From: Acidobacteriota bacterium
Lineage (GTDB): Bacteria; Acidobacteriota; UBA6911; RPQK01; JADFOI01
Assembly: GCA_030624355.1 (NCBI GenBank)
Contig: JAUXKG010000171.1
Coordinates: forward strand, 1-6,068
DNA length: 6,068 nt
Reading direction: 5' to 3'
In this document: positions 1 to 5,702 of the stretch, piece after piece
Layout of the letters: every line of letters starts with the position of its first letter
Numbering within the stretch: the first letter of the stretch is position 1
The notes under the pieces: model-generated
Seen by the model: the letters and a program-made list of their open reading frames with translations, nothing else
Database searches by the model: none
Told to the model about the DNA's origin: nothing
Program-made: the position numbers and the translations under genes

Positions 1-413
1 CCATTCAGTACCCAGGCGACATAGACATTGTCATTGAAATAAATGGCACGAGGGGTGTGTGATGAAATTAAACCGGTTTGAAAGCTGGTCTTGGAAAACA
101 CCAGCGTCTGCGAGGCCACAGAAATCTTCATTTGCCGCAACAGCGATGCAAGTTATCCGATCTCGGCGTCAAACTGCAGTTCCACATCTCCTTCGTAGAT
201 CTTCTGCTGCAGTCGGGCTACAGGGTCGGTCGGCGTGGCGGTCGAGTATTCGATCACCTCATATTCGGTGTCGTAGGGGAGCTGTTGCATGGCCCACCCC
301 ACAGCAGGGATCAAGAACAGGAGTACGCCGCAAGTCGCTGGCACGAGTCGTCGAAACCAACCAACTCTGTCCGGAATCCCGGGGGCGATCGTGGTCACAA
401 TCGCAGGCACCAT
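1..413 (-). pseudogene. Putative secreted/membrane-anchored cytochrome-like protein, interrupted by in-frame TAA; runs off left edge
   Basis: The ATG at 413-411 shares its A with the TGA stop of the upstream E1-rhodanese gene (TGATG), so translation is probably coupled. The first 86 residues include a hydrophobic segment at about residues 22-42 (VPATCGVLLFLIPAVGWAMQ), fitting a signal peptide or membrane anchor, then a soluble part containing PTDPVARLQQKI. TAA at 155-153 stops it. The same frame then stays open for 50 codons to the window edge and reads like conserved protein, with LVFSKTSFQ, GLISSHTPRAIYF and NDNVYVAWV. From memory, this pattern belongs to large secreted proteins of Acidobacteria and Planctomycetes that carry CxxCH haem motifs further downstream and have a G-Y-L stretch where G-stop-L occurs here. 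That suggests a Tyr-to-stop change (TAT/TAC to TAA). It could be a recent pseudogene or a base-calling error. The haem motifs lie outside the window, so the cytochrome assignment is tentative. Confidence 0.6.
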
Positions 414-1852
414 CAATACTTGGGTACGCTGGGGTCCACTTCATCAGACCAGGCCAAGATTCCGCCTTTCAGATTGCGCAATTTACGAAACCCAGCCTGT
501 TGCATCATCTGGATGGCTTGTGCACTGCGAGCTCCACTTCGGCAATAGACCACCATATCGCGTGCGCTGTCCAGTTCATGAATTCGATTCATCAGTTGAT
601 CGAGCGGAATCAAATAGGACTCTTCCAGACGGCAAATCTCATATTCCATTGGATTACGGACATCCAGAACGAAGAGTTCCCTGCCTTCGTCCAGCTCCGC
701 CTTAAGCTGAGTGGCCGTCAATTCCTCAATTCCCGCTGCCACCTCCTCGGTTGCCGGCGCAATACCGCAAAACTGCTCGTAGTCAATCAACTCGTGTATG
801 CTGGGGTCATCTCCACAAACCGGGCACTGCGGGTTTTTGCGCAGCTTGAGCTCTCGAAATTTCATAGCCAGCGCATCGAACAACAGCAGCCGTCCGACCA
901 GCGGGTCGCCAGTTCCCAGGATCAGCTTCACCACCTCGGTGGCCTGAATGAGCCCTACCAATCCCGGAAGGATTCCGAGAACTCCTCCTTCTGCACAAGA
1001 GGGGACTAGACCGGGAGGAGGTGGATCAGGGTAAAGACAGCGATAGCACGGACCCTGTTCAGTAGCAAAAATTGAGGATTGCCCTTCAAACCGGAAGATA
1101 CTCCCGTAGACATTGGGTTTTCCCGTGAGAACACAAGCATCATTGACTAAATAGCGAGTTGGAAAGTTGTCAGTCCCATCAGCAACGATGTCGTATTCTT
1201 TAAACAGTTCCAAGGCATTTTCGGAACTGAGCCTGAGCTCGTGAGTCTCTATCTTGACATTCGGATTCAGGGCTTCCAACTTCTCACGCGCTGACTGAAG
1301 CTTGGGACGTCCGACATCGTCAGTCGAATGAATAATCTGCCTTTGGAGATTACTGAAATCCACCACATCGAAGTCGACTAGTCCGAGGCGTCCCACCCCT
1401 GCAGCCGCCAGGTACAGAGTGAGCGGAGAACCGAGCCCCCCGGCACCCACGCACAAGACACTGGCGCTTTTCAATTTCTTCTGACCTTCCATGCCCACTT
1501 CCGGCATAATCAGGTGTCGGCTGTAGCGGTTCACCTCATCGTTAGACAGCTCCACCGCAGGCACCTCAACCTGCACGGAACCACCCGCAATGGAGGGCAC
1601 GATACTGATCGAATCAGTATCTGAAATGGGGGTGTTCTCACGCTCCAGGTAGCGGATATCCTCATCGTTAACATAGATGTTGACAAAGTTTCTCAGTTTT
1701 CCATCTTCATTGAACAAGTGCTTCTTCAGTTCGCCATACTTCTCAATCAGGTCGTCCAGGATCTCCTGAACAGTCGAGCCCTCCAGCTCGAGTGATTCCT
1801 GATTATCGGTAAACGGCCTGAGCGGGGTCGGAATGTAGACTGTTGCTCCCAT
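413..1852 (-). CDS. moeB: ThiS/MoaD/CysO-like ubiquitin fold fused to MoeB/MoeZ-type E1 adenylyltransferase and rhodanese
   Basis: This 479-residue protein has three domains. Residues 1-91 are a ubiquitin-like sulfur carrier of the ThiS/MoaD/CysO type ending SIAGG (G90-G91), followed directly by S92. Residues about 100-365 are an E1-like adenylyltransferase: Rossmann ATP site GAGGLGS (136-142), NLQRQI with the arginine finger R171, DGTDNF (225-230), zinc pairs C269/C272 and C343/C346, and PSC286AEGG at the usual position of the E1 active-site cysteine. Residues about 376-479 are a rhodanese with D397-V-R and active-site loop C437RSGAR. E1 plus rhodanese is the layout of mycobacterial MoeZ and eukaryotic Uba4/MOCS3. 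The family adenylylates a carrier C-terminus and converts it to a thiocarboxylate with rhodanese-bound sulfur in the cytoplasm. The unusual point is the carrier fused at the N-terminus, making the diglycine internal. Context (cysM, JAMM protease) favours cysteine synthesis, although a role in molybdopterin or tRNA thiolation is possible. The start is firmly set by AAGGAGG seven bases upstream. Confidence 0.95.
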   Translation of the reverse strand: MGATVYIPTPLRPFTDNQESLELEGSTVQEILDDLIEKYGELKKHLFNEDGKLRNFVNIYVNDEDIRYLERENTPISDTDSISIVPSIAGGSVQVEVPAVELSNDEVNRYSRHLIMPEVGMEGQKKLKSASVLCVGAGGLGSPLTLYLAAAGVGRLGLVDFDVVDFSNLQRQIIHSTDDVGRPKLQSAREKLEALNPNVKIETHELRLSSENALELFKEYDIVADGTDNFPTRYLVNDACVLTGKPNVYGSIFRFEGQSSIFATEQGPCYRCLYPDPPPPGLVPSCAEGGVLGILPGLVGLIQATEVVKLILGTGDPLVGRLLLFDALAMKFRELKLRKNPQCPVCGDDPSIHELIDYEQFCGIAPATEEVAAGIEELTATQLKAELDEGRELFVLDVRNPMEYEICRLEESYLIPLDQLMNRIHELDSARDMVVYCRSGARSAQAIQMMQQAGFRKLRNLKGGILAWSDEVDPSVPKY

Positions 1853-1859
1853 AAACGCG

Positions 1860-1866
1860 CCTCCTT
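1860..1866 (-). promoter_or_regulatory. Strong Shine-Dalgarno of the Ubl-E1-rhodanese gene
   Basis: AAGGAGG sits seven bases before the ATG at 1852. It overlaps the TAA stop (1867-1865) of the upstream JAMM gene, as TAAGGAGG. The site fixes the start upstream of the ubiquitin-like domain, so the fusion is really translated as one protein. It also suggests that translation of the two genes is linked. Confidence 0.9.
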
Positions 1867-2284
1867 ACGAAATTTTGAGCTCCTCCGGATCAAAGGAGGA
1901 GCGGTCATTCTTCAACTTCCAATTCTGGACCTCTTCTGTCTGGCCTTTGCAGACTGAAACAATCAGATATGAATACCACGGCCAGGCATGCTCCAAATCA
2001 TAAGACGAAGGACGGGCCGGGACATCGGGGTGACTGTGAAAAAAACCGATGACACTCTGCTCACTCTCTCTCAGTTCCTTTTCCAACCCGTGCAAAAAGT
2101 CAGCCGTGATCAAATACCGATTCGCCAAACTATCAGTACGCTGATTCTCGGCTGGAATCACCTCTGTGACCCTTTTGATTCCATTTTCAGCAAGACCCAC
2201 CATCACTCCACAACATTCGTGAGGATAGATTTCCTCCGCAATCTGTTTGATCTGATCCAAGTCACTTGTCTTCAATTGAATCAT
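1865..2284 (-). CDS. mec: Mec-type JAMM/MPN+ metalloprotease
   Basis: The 139-residue protein is a compact JAMM (JAB1/MPN+) zinc metalloprotease. The full catalytic set is visible: E23 in YPHECCG, then H83 and H85 in GFFHSHPDVPARPSSYD, with S93 and D96 completing HxH-x7-S-x2-D. WPWYSYLIVSV follows, as usual in the small bacterial forms. The length matches mycobacterial Mec, which cuts the C-terminal cysteine from the CysO-cysteine adduct after Gly-Gly. Lying between cysM and the carrier-E1 fusion, it most likely releases cysteine. It may also cut the internal Gly-Gly-Ser of the neighbouring fusion (inference). No signal peptide is seen, so it is cytoplasmic. It starts 68 bases after the cysM stop and has only a weak ribosome-binding site (GTAAAG right before ATG). 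Other small JAB proteins act in siderophore or tail-assembly systems, but this context argues against that. Confidence 0.93.
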   Translation of the reverse strand: MIQLKTSDLDQIKQIAEEIYPHECCGVMVGLAENGIKRVTEVIPAENQRTDSLANRYLITADFLHGLEKELRESEQSVIGFFHSHPDVPARPSSYDLEHAWPWYSYLIVSVCKGQTEEVQNWKLKNDRSSFDPEELKIS

Positions 2285-2310
2285 CTTTACATATCGACCA
2301 CTAGTAATGA

Positions 2311-2343
2311 TGCTGAAATTGTATTCGATGTTTCAAATCAGCA
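2311..2343 (-). repeat. Small inverted repeat in the cysM-mec gap
   Basis: In the 68-base gap between cysM and mec, the minus strand reads TGCTGA, 21 bases, TCAGCA, a perfect 6-bp inverted repeat. It could form a weak hairpin in the operon mRNA, perhaps separating expression of cysM from the later genes. It has no U-tract, so it is not an intrinsic terminator. The stem is short enough to be chance. Confidence 0.25.
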
Positions 2344-2352
2344 CTTTGCAAC

Positions 2353-3300
2353 TCAGCAGCTCCAAAAATTCTCCGACAAATACTTGTCTCCACCATCTGG
2401 GAAAACGGTCACAATCGTTCCGCTCTCCATATTCTCGGCCACCTTCATCGAAGCTGTAAGGGCTGCTCCTGAAGACAGACCTGCAAAGAGCCCCTCTTCT
2501 CGGGCCAGGCGGATGACCATCTTCTGGGCATCCTCGGTGGAAATCTCAAGATTCTCATCGGCCAGAGCGGGATCATAGATCTTGGGAACAATGGCGGTTG
2601 GCATATGCTTCATGCCCTCCAGTCCATGGAACGGTGAATCGGGCATAAAAGAAATGGCTCGGATCTCAGGATTCCGTTCCTTGAGCCTTCGAGTAGTCCC
2701 CACAAATGTTCCGCTGGTTCCCAACCCGGCCACAAAATGGGTCAGTCGGCCCTGGGTCTGCTCGTAGATTTCCACCGCAGTCGAGTCATAGTGCGACTGC
2801 CAATTGGCCTCATTACTGTACTGATCCGGGTAGAAGTATTTTTCTGGTGCCTTTCTGTACAACTCCTGAATCGCCAGGATCGCCCCATCGGATCCCTGCA
2901 GAGGATCTGTAAGAAGCAAATCAGCTCCATAGGCTGTCAGAATGCTCTTACGCTCGATGGTGGCGTTAGCTGGCATCGCCAATAGAACTTTATAGCCTTT
3001 AACCGCTCCAATCAAAGCATAGGCAATGCCCGTATTTCCACTGGTTGAATCGATGATTATCTTCCCGGGAACCAGCTCACCACTCTCTTCTCCTTTTCGG
3101 ATCATGTAATAGGCGGGACGCATCTTGACTGATCCTCCCGGGTTGAAGGCTTCAAGTTTGGCAAACAACCGCACCCGATCGGAGGAAAAGATTCGCCTTA
3201 TCTCGACCAGAGGAGTGTTGCCAACGTTCTGCAAGAGCCCAACTTCATCGACGGCCAATCCAGACGAGGCCCGGGATGAGCGATCAGATGTGATAGACAA
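2353..3300 (-). CDS. cysM: CysM-type PLP-dependent cysteine synthase
   Basis: From the chosen start this is a 315-residue fold-type II PLP enzyme of the cysteine synthase family. Visible marks are VGNTPLVEI (26-34), the PLP lysine K59 in NPGGSVKMR, the substrate loop TSGNTG (86-91), the phosphate-binding loop GLGTSGT (192-198) and EEGLFAGLSSGAA near the end. Such enzymes make cysteine from an activated serine. With a Mec-type protease and a CysO-like carrier in the operon, the likely reaction is the CysM one, joining carrier thiocarboxylate to O-phosphoserine, rather than free sulfide with O-acetylserine. By eye, the position of mycobacterial CysM Arg220 (phosphate selection) aligns with K231 in GLEGMKHM. 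The start is a TTG at 3300, nine bases after AGGAGG and overlapping the regulator gene by 17 bases. A TTG at 3381 would add 27 residues of non-conserved sequence out of frame over the regulator. A TTG at 3258 would still keep the domain intact. Confidence 0.92.
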   Translation of the reverse strand: MSITSDRSSRASSGLAVDEVGLLQNVGNTPLVEIRRIFSSDRVRLFAKLEAFNPGGSVKMRPAYYMIRKGEESGELVPGKIIIDSTSGNTGIAYALIGAVKGYKVLLAMPANATIERKSILTAYGADLLLTDPLQGSDGAILAIQELYRKAPEKYFYPDQYSNEANWQSHYDSTAVEIYEQTQGRLTHFVAGLGTSGTFVGTTRRLKERNPEIRAISFMPDSPFHGLEGMKHMPTAIVPKIYDPALADENLEISTEDAQKMVIRLAREEGLFAGLSSGAALTASMKVAENMESGTIVTVFPDGGDKYLSENFWSC

Positions 3301-3700
3301 TGACCTTGTCCTCCTGGATTTTTCGGCGAACGAGATCCTGGATGCTGATGGACTGAAGCTTCTCTTGAAATTCCCCTTCAATTTCCATCCACACCTTCAC
3401 GATACTGGCGTTGGGACTCCGGCTGGGATCAAAGAAAAGAATTTCCCCTTCTACCGCTTCCATCACATCTTTGAGGCTGATTTGTTCTGAAGGCTTCTCC
3501 AGAGCATACCCACCAGCCGCACCACGAATACTTCGTACCAGGCCCGCCTTCTTGAGTTGAATCAAGATCTGCTCTAGAAATCGGAGCGGAATCTGCTGTC
3601 TGGAGGCAATTTCCCTGGCTTGAACACGCTGCTGTGGCGGATGCGTTGCCAGTTCAAAAACCGCTAAAACAGCGTAAGCAACCCGGGCTGTGATTTTCAT
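3284..3700 (-). CDS. Rrf2-family regulator, CymR-like (no Fe-S cysteines)
   Basis: The 138-residue protein has the Rrf2 layout: N-terminal MKITARVAYAVLAVFELA, a winged helix-turn-helix at about 27-58 (IASRQQIPLRFLEQIL then LKKAGLVRSIRG), a wing with GAAGGYAL (60-67) and a dimer helix around 96-120. There is no cysteine in the whole protein, so it cannot bind an Fe-S cluster as IscR, NsrR or RirA do. It resembles the CymR branch instead; in Bacillus, CymR represses sulfur genes and responds to cysteine through a complex with the cysteine synthase CysK. Being first in the operon and overlapping cysM, it is likely an autoregulator of this cluster in response to cysteine or sulfur status (inference). 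It has a consensus promoter upstream but no good Shine-Dalgarno; GGGA lies 12 bases before the ATG. Confidence 0.92.
   Translation of the reverse strand: MKITARVAYAVLAVFELATHPPQQRVQAREIASRQQIPLRFLEQILIQLKKAGLVRSIRGAAGGYALEKPSEQISLKDVMEAVEGEILFFDPSRSPNASIVKVWMEIEGEFQEKLQSISIQDLVRRKIQEDKVIVYHI
3310..3315 (-). promoter_or_regulatory. Shine-Dalgarno deciding the cysM start
   Basis: AGGAGG lies nine bases before the TTG at 3300, inside the 3' end of the Rrf2 gene. The other in-frame TTG codons (3381, 3258) have no comparable site. This favours a TTG start and translational coupling of cysM to the regulator. Confidence 0.65.
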
Positions 3701-3708
3701 TACTAGAC

Positions 3709-3723
3709 AATTCCCATCGAATT
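3709..3723. promoter_or_regulatory. Candidate operator (15-bp inverted repeat)
   Basis: AATTC, five bases, GAATT forms a perfect inverted repeat between the -10 box and the Rrf2 start, within the first transcribed bases. Rrf2 dimers bind AT-rich dyads of this general kind, and a site here would block transcription. The assignment to this regulator is inferred from position. A wider imperfect dyad (GATAATTTC ... GGAATTGTC, 18-base spacer) starts at the -10 box and overlaps the 15-bp repeat. Confidence 0.4.
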
Positions 3724-3735
3724 ACTCAAATTGAA

Positions 3736-3764
3736 ATTATCGCTACCATCCGGCGCCTTGTCAA
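3736..3764 (-). promoter_or_regulatory. Consensus sigma70 promoter of the cysteine operon
   Basis: On the minus strand, TTGACA (3764-3759), a 17-base spacer and GATAAT (3741-3736) match the housekeeping promoter at all six -35 positions and five of six -10 positions, with ideal spacing. Transcription would start near 3729, giving a leader of about 29 bases before the Rrf2 ATG. The Rrf2-cysM-mec-E1 unit can thus be expressed independently of mqnD upstream. A promoter this close to consensus fits a unit kept in check by a repressor. Confidence 0.85.
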
Positions 3765-4047
3765 GCCGCACATCCCCTGCTGCTATGGCTTCTGCCACAA
3801 TATCCAGCAACCGAATCGGTGGCTCATGATGCCGGAATCGAGCCATCAGCAGGCTGCCCTGAAATACTGCACATGTCAGATGAAGGGAGATCTGGAGAGG
3901 GTTGAAAAGTACAGCCTGTAGTCGATTCGAACCTTCCCGACCGCAAGAAGCCCGAACTTCCTGAAACGGACCTCTACAGCATTCGCAACCGTGGGGACGC
4001 TTCAGGTTTTCTAGAAAATCGCCTGGCGACCCACCACCTACAGTAAT

Positions 4048-4884
4048 TCATACAAAGTCGACCTGGAGTTGGTGCGGAATCATTCCCTCCTGGTAACCAC
4101 GATCGAGAAACAATTGCACAGCCTTTCTCCCTTTTTCACCGTAATCCAGCGTTCTGTCGTTGACGTACATTCGAACAAACTGGTCCCCCTGCTCAGGGCT
4201 TAACCCTCGCCCAAATTCCAGAGCGTAGCTCAAGGCTTCTTCACGGTGAGAGAGAGCATAGGAGATACTCTTCTGAATCAATCCGGAAACCCTGCGAATG
4301 TTCTCCTCGCCCAGATCCCGTCGAATGACATTTCCTCCCAGAGGAAGTGGCAATCCAGTAGTATCTGTCCACCACTCTCCCAGATCGACAATCTTGTGCA
4401 GGCCCTCCACCCGGTAGGTCAGCTGTCCTTCATGAATAATCACACCTGCATCCACCTCCCGGCGCTGCACTGACGGGATGATCTGATCAAAAGGAATGAC
4501 ACGGAACTCCAAGTCGGATTCAAAAAGTCTGAGTACCAAATAAGCCGAGGTCTGCTCGCCCGGTATGCCCACCGTACAACCGGCGAACTCGGCTGGAGAA
4601 GTACGGGTAGCACTGACCACGATCGGCCCGTAACCTTCACCCATGCTGGCGCCGCTCTTGAGCAGGGCGTATCGATCGTGAATATAGGCGTAAGCATGGA
4701 TGCTGACAGCCGTTACTTCGTATCTTCCACCCAGGGCTGCCTGATTAAGGGTTTCGATATCGTGCAGCTCGTGAGTGAATTCAAACTCGTCTGAGTCCAC
4801 TTTGCCGGTTGCCAGAGCGTAAAACATGAAGGCATCATCACTGTCCGGGCTGTGGGCGATACAAATTTTCTTCTTGCTCATCAT
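4048..4884 (-). CDS. mqnD: MqnD, 1,4-dihydroxy-6-naphthoate synthase (futalosine menaquinone pathway)
   Basis: The 278-residue protein begins with the family signature HSPDSDDAFMFYAL (11-24). It also has GIPGEQTSAYL (107-117), DAGVIIHEGQLTY (145-157) with the conserved His151 used in catalysis, and LPLPLGGNVIRRDL (178-191). The fold is like that of periplasmic binding proteins, but the enzyme is cytoplasmic. It turns cyclic dehypoxanthinyl futalosine into 1,4-dihydroxy-6-naphthoate, a late precursor of menaquinone, so the organism probably makes menaquinone by the futalosine route. Length and ends are normal for the family. Two ATGs in tandem (4884, 4881) are possible starts, and a TTG at 4887 precedes them. 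None has a clear Shine-Dalgarno, which fits coupling to the HAD gene that stops 12 bases upstream. No mqnA, mqnB or mqnC is in view. Confidence 0.95.
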   Translation of the reverse strand: MMSKKKICIAHSPDSDDAFMFYALATGKVDSDEFEFTHELHDIETLNQAALGGRYEVTAVSIHAYAYIHDRYALLKSGASMGEGYGPIVVSATRTSPAEFAGCTVGIPGEQTSAYLVLRLFESDLEFRVIPFDQIIPSVQRREVDAGVIIHEGQLTYRVEGLHKIVDLGEWWTDTTGLPLPLGGNVIRRDLGEENIRRVSGLIQKSISYALSHREEALSYALEFGRGLSPEQGDQFVRMYVNDRTLDYGEKGRKAVQLFLDRGYQEGMIPHQLQVDFV

Positions 4885-4896
4885 CAAAGGGCGGAA

Positions 4897-5616
4897 CTAT
4901 AGCAAAAGCGAAGGGACCTCTGCCAAATTTTTGATCCGATTGTTTGGGACCTCACTGGCAAAGTAGTCATACGGATCGTACAGAAGTGCCTCCAGGCCAG
5001 CCTGGCGAGCACCCTGGAAATCATCCACCACACTGTCTCCGATATGAAAAACCGTTTCCGGATCGCAAGCTAATTTGGTCACCGCATAGGAAAAGATCAG
5101 CGGGTTCGGTTTGGCCGCCCCGGCAACACCGGGAACGATCACCTGGTCAAAGAATTCTGCAATCTTCAGGTCCTCAAGAAGATCCGGAAGACGACTGTCA
5201 AAATTGGAAATGACCCCCAATTTTCTGCCTGCTGCCGACAACCTGGTTAATACCTCCCGGCACCCCGGTTCCAAAATCCACTCCTGGGATGTTCCGAACA
5301 TTTCGTACACGGTCTCGAAGAACTCTGCCATTCGAGGGACGGGCCCCACGGAATCAAAGGTCTCTTCTACCAGCTCCTTCCACCACCTGCGCTCCAACTT
5401 CCTGGCTGACAAGGACTGGTTGGGAGCTGGAATCGGCACCTTCTTCGCTCGGAAGAGGGCGGAAAATGCCTCCTGGATTCTGGCCTGTGTGGCTGGATCC
5501 CTCCCCTCTGAAAATCCAATTTCATGCGCCCAGTCACCGTAAACTTCACCGACCGATCTGCCTAATCGAAACAGTGTTCCGACCCCATCAAAAAACACTC
5601 CATCGGTCAATGACAT
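4897..5616 (-). CDS. HAD-superfamily (subfamily IA) hydrolase with substituted second Asp
   Basis: This 239-residue haloacid dehalogenase-like protein has a helical cap between motifs I and II, as in subfamily IA. Motif I is FFDGVGTL with nucleophile D10, motif II is VISN (S137), motif III is K169 in GAAKPNP, and motif IV is HIGDSVVDD (D194, D198/D199). Phosphatases normally have DxD in motif I. Here the second Asp is Val12, as in HDHD3-like and dehalogenase-like members, so ordinary phosphatase activity is doubtful and the substrate unknown. The start at 5616 is supported by AAGGGA seven bases upstream (5629-5624). It precedes mqnD by 12 bases and is probably cotranscribed, but no role in menaquinone synthesis is established. 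No signal peptide is seen. Confidence 0.88.
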   Translation of the reverse strand: MSLTDGVFFDGVGTLFRLGRSVGEVYGDWAHEIGFSEGRDPATQARIQEAFSALFRAKKVPIPAPNQSLSARKLERRWWKELVEETFDSVGPVPRMAEFFETVYEMFGTSQEWILEPGCREVLTRLSAAGRKLGVISNFDSRLPDLLEDLKIAEFFDQVIVPGVAGAAKPNPLIFSYAVTKLACDPETVFHIGDSVVDDFQGARQAGLEALLYDPYDYFASEVPNNRIKNLAEVPSLLL

Positions 5617-5702
5617 GAGACTGTCCCTTTTTTCTTCGAACTACGGCCTCTTCTCCCCTACAATACCAGCCTAAACTATGGGTTATCCGTTCCTGACTGG
5701 AG

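Larger units (their letters stand above)
3703..4047 (-). other. mqnD-cysteine operon spacer with a 114-codon open stretch of unknown meaning
   Basis: No recognisable gene is present. Directly after the mqnD TGA, the same frame stays open for 114 codons and closes with TAG at 3705-3703, two bases before the Rrf2 ATG. The only ATG with useful coding left (3846) would give 47 residues, beginning MARFRHHEPP and containing LLDIVAEAIAAGDVRLDK. An AGGG lies ten bases before it. I do not recognise the product. The operon promoter lies inside the 3' part of this frame, which argues against a conserved gene. No intrinsic terminator is visible after mqnD. The stretch could be a small unannotated gene, a decayed remnant or a chance open frame. 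Confidence 0.25.

Noticed and set aside
153..155. Programmed readthrough or stop-codon recoding at the TAA
   Set aside because: No pausing element or structured downstream signal is evident, and TAA is used as a normal stop at the end of mec (1867-1865). A nonsense mutation or sequencing error is simpler.
59..1009. Long plus-strand open frame (316 codons) opposite the E1-rhodanese gene
   Set aside because: It is antisense to a gene with complete conserved motifs, and its translation has no recognisable domain and an odd composition rich in Arg, Gln and Ser. It is a shadow frame.
413..1852. Standard MoeB for molybdopterin synthesis only
   Set aside because: No moa, mog or moe genes are present, whereas cysM and a Mec-type JAMM protease are directly upstream. 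A secondary role in molybdopterin synthesis cannot be excluded.
3301..3381. Longer cysM start (TTG at 3381) giving a 342-residue protein
   Set aside because: The extra 27 residues are Arg/Ser-rich, non-conserved and read out of frame over the regulator gene. The TTG at 3300 has AGGAGG nine bases upstream; the one at 3381 has no good site.
3905..3945. GGTTCGAATC on the minus strand, resembling a tRNA T-loop
   Set aside because: The bases on each side do not pair into a T stem, and no acceptor stem or anticodon arm can be drawn around it.
4007..4018. TTTTCTAGAAAA palindrome as part of an mqnD terminator
   Set aside because: It is a perfect dyad but AT-only in its arms and has no loop or following U-tract. 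The nearby TCGCCAGGCGATTTT is too short to form a stable terminator stem.
5111..5618. Plus-strand open frames opposite the HAD gene
   Set aside because: They lie antisense to a clear HAD protein with all motifs in order; their translations show no family features.
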